Assembly (NCBI RefSeq): GCF_023721815.1
Contig: NZ_JAMDLI010000006.1
Location: 186,001 to 250,000 of the forward strand
From: Pleomorphomonas sp. JP5
GTDB lineage: Bacteria > Pseudomonadota > Alphaproteobacteria > Rhizobiales > Pleomorphomonadaceae
Length of the DNA: 64,000 nucleotides
Reading direction: 5' to 3'
In this document: in pieces, positions 17,312 through 24,445 of the stretch
Numbering within the stretch: the first letter of the stretch is position 1
How the letters are laid out: each line of letters begins with the position of its first letter
Notes under the pieces: generated by a model
What the model saw: only the letters and a program-made list of their open reading frames with translations
Database searches by the model: none
What the model was told of the DNA's origin: nothing
Position numbers and translations under genes: made by a program

Positions 17312-17442
17312 CCCCCGGCGAATGCCGGATGGAACTACAGTCTCCACCGACGGAAAATCCTGCAGGGTTCGACTCCCTGCCTTGACGGCGCTCTCTGGCA
17401 CGAGCGGGGATCCCGGGTTTCATCCACCCTCGTCGCCGGGGG
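17312..17442 (+). ncRNA. Y-RNA-like unit 3 (YrlA-type, T and D arms)
   Basis: The outer stem is CCCCCGGCGA with TCGCCGGGGG. The inner stem GGATGGAAC/GTTTCATCC has one G-U pair. A canonical T arm (GCAGGG-TTCGACT-CCCTGC) precedes a D-arm-like hairpin (GCTC-TCTGGCAC-GAGC with the D-loop GG). A short GCC/GGC element lies between them in place of the acceptor stem. The order T arm before D arm is the permuted layout of YrlA-type Y RNAs. Confidence 0.82.
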
Positions 17443-17458
17443 CCATATCTGACGACAA

Positions 17459-17590
17459 CTCCGGCGAATGCCGGATGGAACTACAGCTGCCATCCCAAGG
17501 GCATCCCTGCATGGGTTCGACTCCCTGCCTTAGCGGCGCTCTCTGGCACGAGCGGGGGATCCCGAGTTTCATCCACCTTCGTCGCCGGAG
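17459..17590 (+). ncRNA. Y-RNA-like unit 4 (YrlA-type), followed by U run
   Basis: A close paralogue of unit 3. The outer stem is CTCCGGCGA with TCGCCGGAG, and the inner arms GGATGGAAC/GTTTCATCC are the same. The T-loop TTCGACT and the D-like hairpin GCTC-TCTGGCAC-GAGC are conserved. The T stem has one inserted T (GCATGGG against CCCTGC). The 3' end runs into CCC followed by six T at 17594-17599, a possible terminator. Confidence 0.82.
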
Positions 17591-17605
17591 CCCTTTTTTG
17601 AAATG

Positions 17606-17740
17606 CCTGGCGAATGCCGGCGGGACTACAGGTAGAGCGTCCGGCAGCGATGCCGGAAGGCCGGATGTTCAAGTCATCCCCGAAGCCTGTCGAGGGCTTT
17701 GGTAGCTCAGCAACACCGTCTCGCCACTCTCGTCGCCGGG
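17606..17740 (+). ncRNA. Y-RNA-like unit 5, divergent tRNA-like domain
   Basis: The outer stem CCTGGCGA pairs with TCGCCGGG, with one G-U. GGCGAATGCCGG and ACTACAG are conserved with units 1, 3 and 4. A T-arm-like hairpin (GGATG-TTCAAGT-CATCC) is clear. A D-arm-like hairpin around GAGGGCTTTGGTAGCTC is weaker, with a 3-bp stem. An extra hairpin (CCGGCA...TGCCGG) sits before the T arm. The unit ends 41 bp before the rtcB start, so it may lie in the rtcB leader. Confidence 0.72.
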
Positions 17741-17781
17741 ACCAAGACGAGAAACGGGCGATGACCCGAAACGAGGACACC

Positions 17782-19170
17782 ATGACGCGCGTAATGAGTG
17801 GCCAGGACCTGATCGACGCCGGCCTGCCGCAGGGGCGCTGGTTCCGCCCGGCGCTGGACGATGCCAACCGGGTGCTGGACGCCGGCGGAACGGAAGCCGA
17901 AGCGCTGGCCGCCGCGCTTGTTCACCGGCCACCGCCGATCTTGCCGTTGCGTCCGGCGGGAGAACTGCCCTTTTTCACGAACATCGAGGCGGACGGCGCC
18001 GATGAGGAAATCAACGTCGCCGCCGTCGAACACAGCATGGCCCTGTTGATGCGCACCCCCGTGGTCAAGGCCGGCGCGGTGATGCCCGACGCCTGCCCCG
18101 CCGGACCGCCGGGGACCATCCCGGTCGGTGGCGTGGTAGCGTCGGAGGCCATTCATCCGGGCATGCACTCGGCCGATATCTGCTGCTCCATGGCGATCTC
18201 GGTGTTTGCCGACGTCGCGCCGAAGGATCTGCTCGATGCCGTCTATGCCGTGACCCATTTCGGCCCCGGCGGCCGGGCGCGCGGAGCGCAAGTTCGCCCG
18301 CCGGCCGACCTGATGGCCGCCATCGACGCCCATCCGCTGCTGACCGACCTGAAGAGCATGGCGATCGAGCATTTCGCCACCCAGGGCGACGGCAACCACT
18401 TCGCCTTCGTCGGCCAGATGAAGTCGACTGGCGAGACGGCGCTCGTCACCCATCACGGGTCGCGCGCGCCGGGGGCCAAGCTCTACGGAAAGGGCATGAA
18501 GATCGCCGAGAGGACGCGCGAGGCCCTGTCGCCGGAAACCCAGCCGCAGAGCGCCTGGATTCCGGCCGATACGGCGGAGGGCGACGCCTACTGGGATGCG
18601 TTGCAGCTGATCCGCGCCTGGACGAAGGCCAACCACTTCGCCATCCACGATCTGGCGGCGCAGCGCCTGGCGGCCAAGGTCGCCGACCGTTTCTGGAACG
18701 AACACAACTTCGTCTTCCGCAAGTCCGACGGCCTGTTCTACCACGCCAAGGGCGCGACGCCCGCCTTCTCGGGCTTTGCCGGCGATGCCACCGACCTGAC
18801 GCTGATCCCGCTCAACATGGCGGAACCGGTGCTGATCGTGCGCGGCAACAATGCCGCCCATGGCCTCGGCTTCTCGCCGCATGGGGCCGGGCGCAACTTC
18901 TCGCGCACCCAGCACAAGCGCATGCAGGGCGCGCGGACCACCGCCGAGATCATGGCCGAGGAGACCGCCGGGCTCGACATCCGCTTCTTCAGCGGCACCC
19001 CGGACATTTCCGAGTTGCCGAGCGCCTACAAGAACGCCGACGCCGTCCGCGCCCAGATCGAGCGCTTTGGTCTGGCCGAGGTGGTCGACGAGGTGATCCC
19101 CTACGGCTCCATCATGGCCGGGGACTACAGCGCCGACGCCCCCTGGCGTCGCAAGAAGGCGGCGCGCTGA
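17782..19170 (+). CDS. rtcB: RtcB-family RNA ligase
   Basis: A 462-residue GTP- and Mn-dependent ligase joining 2',3'-cyclic phosphate or 3'-phosphate ends to 5'-OH ends. The metal-binding motif DICCSM has Cys134 and Cys135. GDGNHFAFVG and THHGSRAPG supply metal-site histidines, and His367 of SPHGAGR is the predicted guanylylated residue. The start chosen has GAGG 5 nt ahead; ATG 17761 is an alternative. It is the last gene of the operon. No rtcA cyclase gene or archease gene accompanies it here. Confidence 0.93.
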   Translation: MTRVMSGQDLIDAGLPQGRWFRPALDDANRVLDAGGTEAEALAAALVHRPPPILPLRPAGELPFFTNIEADGADEEINVAAVEHSMALLMRTPVVKAGAVMPDACPAGPPGTIPVGGVVASEAIHPGMHSADICCSMAISVFADVAPKDLLDAVYAVTHFGPGGRARGAQVRPPADLMAAIDAHPLLTDLKSMAIEHFATQGDGNHFAFVGQMKSTGETALVTHHGSRAPGAKLYGKGMKIAERTREALSPETQPQSAWIPADTAEGDAYWDALQLIRAWTKANHFAIHDLAAQRLAAKVADRFWNEHNFVFRKSDGLFYHAKGATPAFSGFAGDATDLTLIPLNMAEPVLIVRGNNAAHGLGFSPHGAGRNFSRTQHKRMQGARTTAEIMAEETAGLDIRFFSGTPDISELPSAYKNADAVRAQIERFGLAEVVDEVIPYGSIMAGDYSADAPWRRKKAAR

Positions 19171-19179
19171 CGGGCTTTC

Positions 19180-19203
19180 GGCCGGCCGCCGCAGCGACCG
19201 GCC
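19180..19203. terminator. Hairpin between convergent rtcB and the metal ATPase gene
   Basis: GGCCGG (19180-19185) pairs with CCGGCC (19198-19203). It lies in the 42-bp gap between two convergent genes. No strong T tract follows, so a bidirectional terminator role is inferred. Confidence 0.45.
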
Positions 19204-19212
19204 AGTCAGCCT

Positions 19213-21534
19213 TCACCCCTTGCTCGGCGCGAGCAGCCTCAGCGCGTTCATGGTCACCAGAACCGTCGCGCCGGTGTCGGCCAGGATGGCGGGCCAGAGG
19301 CCGGTGATGCCGACGATGGTGGTGACAAGGAACACCGCCTTGAGGCCGATGGCGATGGTGATGTTCTGGCCGATGTTGGCCATGGTGCGCTTCGAAAGGG
19401 CGATCATGGCGGCGATGTCGGCGACGCGGCCGTGCAGGCTGGCGGCGTCGGCGGTTTCCAGCGCCACGTCGGTGCCGCCGCCCATGGCGATGCCGACGTC
19501 GGCGGCGGCCAGCGCCGGGGCGTCGTTGATGCCGTCGCCCACCTTGGCCACCTTGAGGCCCTGCGCCTTCAGTTCGCCGACGATACGCTGCTTGTCCTCG
19601 GGCATCAGTTCGGCCCGAACCTCGATGCCCAGCTGCCGGCCGATGGCCTCGGCGGTGCGGCGGTTGTCGCCGGTCAGCATCACCGTGCGGATGCCGTTGT
19701 CGGTCAGCGCCTTCAGGCCGGCCGCCGCGTCGGCGCGCGGCTCGTCGCGCATGGCGAGGATGCCGGCCACCGCGCCGCCCGCCACCAGCACCGACACGGT
19801 CTTGCCGTCGTCGTTGAAGGCGGCGATGCGCTGCGACTGTTCGTCGTCGAGTGCAACCCGCTCGCCGGCCGCCTTGGCCGAGGCCAGCAGGATCTCCGCG
19901 CCGTCGACAATGCCGGTCACGCCCTTGCCGCCCAGCGCCTTGGCGCCGTCGGCCGGCGGCACATCCGTGCCATCCTTGGCGGCGCGGTCGAGGATCGCCT
20001 TGGCGAGCGGATGGCTGGAGCCGGTCTCCAGCGCGGCGGCAAGACGGATCACCTCGGCCTCCGGCCGGCCATAGGCGACGACGTCGGTCACCACCGGCTT
20101 GCCTTCGGTCAGCGTGCCCGTCTTGTCGAGCGCGACGGCGGTCACCTTGCCGAAGCCTTCCAGCACGGCGCCGCCCTTCAAGAGCAGGCCGCGACGGGCG
20201 CCCGACGACAGCGAGGCGGCGATGGCGGCCGGCGTCGAGATGACCAGCGCGCAGGGGCAGCCGATCAGCAGGATGGCGAGGCCCTTGTAGATCCATTCGC
20301 CCCAGGCGCCGCCCATGAGCAGCGGCGGCACGATGGCCACCAGCGCGCCGACGGCGACGACGCCGGGCGTGTAGTAGCGCGAGAAGCGATCGATGAAGCG
20401 TTCGGTCGGCGCCTTGGATTCCTGCGCTTCTTCCACCAGCTTGATCACCCGGGCGATGGTGTTGTCGGCCGCCGCCGCCGTCACCTTGACGCGCAGCGCC
20501 GCCTCGCCGTTGACCGTGCCGGCGTAGACGCTGGCGCCCATGCCCTTCACCACAGGCGTGCTTTCGCCGGTCACCGGCGCCTCGTCGATCGAGCTCTCGC
20601 CCGAGACGATCTCGCCGTCGGCGGGAACGCGGTCGCCGGGGCGAACCAGGATGACGGCGCCGACGGCAAGGCTCTCGGCCGGCACCTCGGTGGTCTTGCC
20701 GCCCTCTTCGATGAGCGCCGTCTTCGGCACCAGACTGGAAAGCGACTGGATGCTGGCCCTGGCTCTGCCGGCCGCGACGCCTTCCAGGAGTTCGCCGATC
20801 AGGAACAGGAAGACGACCGTCGCCGCCTCCTCGCCGGCGCCGATGATCACCGCGCCGACGGCGGCGATGGTCATCAGCATCTCGATGGAAAAGGGCGTGC
20901 CGACCAGCGCCGCCATGATGGCGCGGCGGGCGATCGGCACCAGCCCCACCAGCATCGCCACCGCGAAGATCCATTCCTCATAGACCGGGAACAGGTGCCC
21001 GAGCCCCCAGGCGACGGCCAGCGCGAGGCCTGCCATGATGGTGAGCCGCCCCTTGGCCGATTTCCACCACGGCCCGGTCATCGGGCCATGGTCGTGACCG
21101 TGCAGGCCGGGAACCGCATCGGCGGCGTCGTGGGCATGGCTCCCGTGGTCGTGCGCCCCGTGGTCATGGTGGGCGTGGTCATGGTGGGCATGATCATGGC
21201 CGTGATGATTGTGGTGCTCGTGCCCCCCGTGATCGTGGGCATGATCGTGATCATCATCGTGGTGGCAGCAGCCGCAGGCCTTCTCTTCCGGCTCGGGCTT
21301 GGCGGCAGCCGTCAGTGGCGCGATCTGGTAGCCGAGGCTGGTGACGCGCTTGGCGATGGCCGGCGCCAGCGCTTCGTCGCCGTTGTGGTGCACGGTCATC
21401 GTGCCGGCGGTGACGGACACCGAAACGTCGGCGACGCCCGGCAGGCGGCGCACCGCCGTGTCGATCTTCTGCGCGCAGGAGGCGCAATCCATGCCGCCAA
21501 CGCGGTACCGGTCCTGCTGGGTTGCCTCGGTCAT
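19213..21534 (-). CDS. zntA: Zn/Cd/Pb-type P1B ATPase with His-rich N-terminus
   Basis: A 773-residue inner-membrane metal exporter. An HMA domain with CASC at residues 17-20 is followed by a Cys pair (CGCC). A histidine- and aspartate-rich linker of roughly 55 residues comes next, of the form HDDDHDHAHDHGG. The membrane CPC is at 426-428 and the phosphorylated Asp of DKTGT is residue 470. [17 protein letters not shown] completes the core. The His-rich linker and a CadR/PbrR-like promoter suggest zinc, cadmium or lead rather than copper. No dedicated MerR regulator gene is adjacent. Confidence 0.9.
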   Translation of the reverse strand: MTEATQQDRYRVGGMDCASCAQKIDTAVRRLPGVADVSVSVTAGTMTVHHNGDEALAPAIAKRVTSLGYQIAPLTAAAKPEPEEKACGCCHHDDDHDHAHDHGGHEHHNHHGHDHAHHDHAHHDHGAHDHGSHAHDAADAVPGLHGHDHGPMTGPWWKSAKGRLTIMAGLALAVAWGLGHLFPVYEEWIFAVAMLVGLVPIARRAIMAALVGTPFSIEMLMTIAAVGAVIIGAGEEAATVVFLFLIGELLEGVAAGRARASIQSLSSLVPKTALIEEGGKTTEVPAESLAVGAVILVRPGDRVPADGEIVSGESSIDEAPVTGESTPVVKGMGASVYAGTVNGEAALRVKVTAAAADNTIARVIKLVEEAQESKAPTERFIDRFSRYYTPGVVAVGALVAIVPPLLMGGAWGEWIYKGLAILLIGCPCALVISTPAAIAASLSSGARRGLLLKGGAVLEGFGKVTAVALDKTGTLTEGKPVVTDVVAYGRPEAEVIRLAAALETGSSHPLAKAILDRAAKDGTDVPPADGAKALGGKGVTGIVDGAEILLASAKAAGERVALDDEQSQRIAAFNDDGKTVSVLVAGGAVAGILAMRDEPRADAAAGLKALTDNGIRTVMLTGDNRRTAEAIGRQLGIEVRAELMPEDKQRIVGELKAQGLKVAKVGDGINDAPALAAADVGIAMGGGTDVALETADAASLHGRVADIAAMIALSKRTMANIGQNITIAIGLKAVFLVTTIVGITGLWPAILADTGATVLVTMNALRLLAPSKG

Positions 21535-21561
21535 GACTTCACTCCGACTCTCATGATCGAA

Positions 21562-21592
21562 GTGCTACAACCTCTAGCGACTATAGGAGCAA
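21562..21592 (-). promoter_or_regulatory. MerR-type (CadR/PbrR-like) promoter of the metal ATPase gene
   Basis: On the minus strand, TTGCTC (21587-21592) and TAGCAC (21562-21567) are separated by 19 bp. The spacer dyad CCTATAG-TCG-CTAGAGG resembles CadR/PbrR operators. The regulator must be encoded elsewhere. Confidence 0.65.
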
Positions 21593-21611
21593 GACCCTTT
21601 TTTCATGAGGA

Positions 21612-22652
21612 TCAGGACGACGGTCCGCTGGCGCCAACGACCGTCAGTCGCGCCGGCAGGTCCGGCGTGTAGGGGTCGGCGAGCGCCGCGTCGGGCTGGC
21701 TGACCGGCGTCTTTTCCGAGGTCATCTTGGAGAGCTTCTTGGCGCCCTTGTCCTGCAGGATGGCGCGGAAGGCCGGGTGCATGCCGCCGTCGACATAGCT
21801 CATGGCCGGCATGGCCGGGTTGGCGGCGGCGATGGCCGCGGCGGCGGCATCGTCCTTGGCGGCCTTGGCGGCGACGGCGGCCGCAAGCTCCGCGTCCACC
21901 TGAAGCGGCGGACAGGGCAGGAGCGGATCGGTCGAGGCGTCGACGTTGTCCGCGTTGAACACGTAGCGACCGCCGCAATAGCCGACGCGCGGCGCCTTGC
22001 GCGTCAGTTCGAAGACGTCGCTGCCTTCCTTGAGGTTGCGCCAGAAGGGCATGTTGGGGTTGTCGCGGTGCAGCGCCAGATTGGCCGGCGTCATGCGGAA
22101 AGGCAGAGCCTCCACCTGGAAGGCCGGCTGGCCGCCCCGGAAGGCCTCGCGCGCCACGGCGTAGATCTCGAAGGCCGCCTCGTCGGTCATCGCGTAGCAG
22201 CCGCGCGACGAACAGGCGCCGTGGATCATCAGATAGTTCCCCTCATAGCCGAGCGCCGCCTCGAGGCGGTTGGGGAAGCCGAGGTTGAAGGAGAGGTAAT
22301 AGCGGCTGTCCGGGTTCATCTGGCGCCGGGCGATGGTGTAGAAGCCTTCCGGCGTCTGGCGATCGCCTTCCACCTTCTTCGGCCCCAGCTTTCCCGACCA
22401 GCGACAGATGGGATAGGTCTTCAGGAGCGCATAGCGGCCGGTGCGATCCATCTTCCACAGTTCGAGCTCGCTCTCCTGCTTGAACACGCGGATCAGGATG
22501 GGCGAGGCGGCGCCCAGCCCCTTGGCGTTCATCTCCGACACCAGCTTGCCAGGGATCGGCCGCTCCGACCGCTTGAGGTCGTCGCCGAACAGCGCGCAGC
22601 CCGAAAGGGCCGCCGTGGTGAGAAGAACAAACGCGACCGAACGCAAATTCAC
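21612..22652 (-). CDS. L,D-transpeptidase (YkuD-fold) lipoprotein
   Basis: About 346 residues starting at GTG 22652, with AGGAAAGG upstream. The N-terminal hydrophobic stretch ends in the lipobox LSGC, so the protein is probably lipid-anchored in the periplasm. The catalytic YkuD motif is seen as YLMIHG followed by SSRGCYAM, with the nucleophilic Cys. Such enzymes form 3-3 cross-links in peptidoglycan or attach proteins to it. An Ala-rich segment near residues 270-300 may be a linker. An ATG at 22721 is in frame but would spoil the signal peptide. Confidence 0.85.
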   Translation of the reverse strand: MNLRSVAFVLLTTAALSGCALFGDDLKRSERPIPGKLVSEMNAKGLGAASPILIRVFKQESELELWKMDRTGRYALLKTYPICRWSGKLGPKKVEGDRQTPEGFYTIARRQMNPDSRYYLSFNLGFPNRLEAALGYEGNYLMIHGACSSRGCYAMTDEAAFEIYAVAREAFRGGQPAFQVEALPFRMTPANLALHRDNPNMPFWRNLKEGSDVFELTRKAPRVGYCGGRYVFNADNVDASTDPLLPCPPLQVDAELAAAVAAKAAKDDAAAAAIAAANPAMPAMSYVDGGMHPAFRAILQDKGAKKLSKMTSEKTPVSQPDAALADPYTPDLPARLTVVGASGPSS

Positions 22653-22772
22653 CGAACAAGCCTTTCCTGAGGGCGGGCTTTTCCCCGCGCCCGTCGCGGA
22701 TGCGCTAACGCATCCGCCCATGATTTGGCAACCGTCCCTGCCCCGGCGCGGGGCGGGCCGGCGACCGGTTGA

Positions 22773-23066
22773 TCAGGCCGCCTCGCACGGCCGGATGCGG
22801 TCGAGCGCCTCGGCCATGTCCTCGGCGGCGGCCGAAAGATCGTATTTCGACTGCATGGTCATGAACCACTGCGGATCGAAGGCAAGGTAGCGGCCGAGCC
22901 TCAGCGCGATGCTGGCCGACATGGCCTGCCGACCATTGCAGATCTTGGCCATCAGACTGCTGGAAACGCCGATCGCCTCGGCCAGCGCGGGGATGGAGAG
23001 CCCCATCGGCTTGAGAAACTCGTCCCGGAGGGCGATCCCGGGATGCAGCGACATGTCGCGTGGCAT
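22773..23066 (-). CDS. higA: HigA-family antitoxin, apparently without toxin
   Basis: A 97-residue XRE-type antitoxin. HPGIALRDEFLKPMGLS and ALAEAIGVSSSLMAKICNGR form the characteristic HigA helix-turn-helix. AGGAGG precedes the start. The gene lies 42 bp downstream of a HicB-type gene on the same strand. No HigB/RelE gene is adjacent. It could be an orphan regulator, or the pair could be the residue of degraded modules. Confidence 0.82.
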   Translation of the reverse strand: MPRDMSLHPGIALRDEFLKPMGLSIPALAEAIGVSSSLMAKICNGRQAMSASIALRLGRYLAFDPQWFMTMQSKYDLSAAAEDMAEALDRIRPCEAA

Positions 23067-23108
23067 GGTCGTGGCCTCCTCAATGGTCGTCGATGACGGG
23101 AAAGGCGC

Positions 23109-23492
23109 TCAGACCTTCAAGCTGGCGCGGATAGCCTCGGCGATCTTCTCGGAACGGGTGACGCCGGCCGCCCTTGCGGCGCGGTCGAGCGCGGCGAGCA
23201 GATGCTCGTTGAGCGTGATCTGCACCGGCACCGGCTTGCCGGGCATCTCCACCGGCACGGCGGCGATGATCGCCTCGTGAAGCTCCTGCGTGCGGCGGAT
23301 GTCGTCCAGCGTGCGCAGGATCGGCATCTTGTGCTCGTCGAGGTTCTTCACATGGGCGGCCAGCGCCACGGCAGCCCGGGCGATCGCATCGTTGAGGTTG
23401 GTGGCCGCCGAATGGCAATCGGGAAAGTCCGGGAAGGACACGCCAAAACTGCGGTTGTCTTCTTCGTGAATGAGCGCGACGGCGTAGGCCAT
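23109..23492 (-). CDS. hicB: HicB-family antitoxin, apparently without HicA
   Basis: A 127-residue protein. The N-terminal RNase-H-like HicB fold contains FGVSFPDFPDCHS. The C-terminal part has a ribbon-helix-helix-like segment, QITLNEHLLAALDRAARAAG. Start 23492 is preceded by AGGAGG. It resembles the complete hicAB antitoxin at 29953-30339 over its whole length, pointing to duplication or repeated acquisition. No HicA gene is found upstream. Confidence 0.82.
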   Translation of the reverse strand: MAYAVALIHEEDNRSFGVSFPDFPDCHSAATNLNDAIARAAVALAAHVKNLDEHKMPILRTLDDIRRTQELHEAIIAAVPVEMPGKPVPVQITLNEHLLAALDRAARAAGVTRSEKIAEAIRASLKV

Positions 23493-23694
23493 ATGAGCCT
23501 CCTGGCTCGGATGCTGCGACGAAAGGGAGTGTCCCCCGAGGGGAAGGCGTCCGGCACGAGGAACCATTCGATGAAGGCTCCCTCGCGAGCCGAGGGCCAC
23601 GGGCCGATCACGGTGCGCCAAGCATCGGCCCGAGACGGCTGACGGTCGCAAAAGATGGTAAACGAAATCTTAACATGAGACGCGTTATCACTTA

Positions 23695-24360
23695 TTACTG
23701 CGAAGCATCCCCTGCTGTCTTCTCGGTTGCCGTCTCCCTTCCCCAACGCCCCGCCGCCCTCAGCACCAGCGCCACATGCGCGCGGGCGATGGCCTGGAGC
23801 TCCGGCCGGGGCGTGCCGGCCCGCGCCCTCAGCGCAAGGCTGTGCTGGAGCGCCGCCAGCATGGCCGCGAGGCCCCGGACGTCGGCGCCGGGGGCGATCT
23901 CGCCGGCCTCGGCCGCCATGGTCATCCGCTTGAGGAACTGGGCGTCGGTCCGGCCCACGGCGGCCGAAAGCTCCGCCCCGATTTCCGGATCGGCGGCCGC
24001 CTCGCCGGAAATGACGCTCAGCACCGGGCAACCGAGCGGTTCGCCCTCCTTCGACACATAGGCGGCGACGATCTCCTCGAAATAGGCTTCGAGACCCTTG
24101 TCGAGCGACGGCTCCTCGAACAGGGCGCGCCGCCGCCGCTCGGCCGACTCGTCGGCATACTGGCGAACCGCCTTGCGATAGATCTCCAGCTTGTTGCCGA
24201 AGGCGGCGTAGAGGCTCGGCCGCGCCATCTTCGTGGCGTCCGACAGATGGTCCAGCGAGGTGGCGGTGTAGCCGCGCCGCTGGAACTCGCCGAGCGCCGC
24301 CGTCAGCGCTTCCTCGGGATCATAGGCGCGGGGACGCCCACGGGCGGGTTTGGCTGTCAT
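23695..24360 (-). CDS. TetR/AcrR-family regulator
   Basis: A 221-residue repressor. The N-terminal helix-turn-helix includes TATSLDHLSDATKMARPSLY then AAFGNKLEIY. The C-terminal ligand domain has CPVLSVISGEAAADPE, as in the TetR_C subgroup near YcdC/AefR-type regulators. It is divergent from a GAPDH gene with an 85-bp gap containing an imperfect palindrome. The ligand is unknown. Confidence 0.85.
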   Translation of the reverse strand: MTAKPARGRPRAYDPEEALTAALGEFQRRGYTATSLDHLSDATKMARPSLYAAFGNKLEIYRKAVRQYADESAERRRRALFEEPSLDKGLEAYFEEIVAAYVSKEGEPLGCPVLSVISGEAAADPEIGAELSAAVGRTDAQFLKRMTMAAEAGEIAPGADVRGLAAMLAALQHSLALRARAGTPRPELQAIARAHVALVLRAAGRWGRETATEKTAGDASQ

Positions 24361-24394
24361 TTTGTACCACTTCGCAAAAAATTAATCGACGCTC

Positions 24395-24421
24395 CATTTT
24401 ATGCGACCTAGTATGAAAATG
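24395..24421. promoter_or_regulatory. Imperfect palindrome between tetR-type gene and gap
   Basis: CATTTTATG and TATGAAAATG face each other around GCGACCTAG-like bases. It is the only clear dyad in the divergent gap, so it is a candidate TetR operator. Confidence 0.45.
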
Positions 24422-24445
24422 TGAGAGGAAAAATGGAGAGCAACA

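Noticed and set aside
17226-17740. A CRISPR array, because similar units recur
   Set aside because: Units are 73-135 nt with internal covariation and irregular spacing. There are no short identical repeats with unique spacers, and no cas genes.
19432-21672. Long plus-strand frames opposite the metal ATPase (and likewise 8496-10175 opposite copA)
   Set aside because: Shadow frames in high-GC DNA. The minus-strand proteins carry complete P-type ATPase motifs.
23493-23690. A hidden HicA toxin upstream of the orphan hicB
   Set aside because: The frames there do not contain the GDHxxY-type His motif or any basic RNA-binding pattern of HicA.
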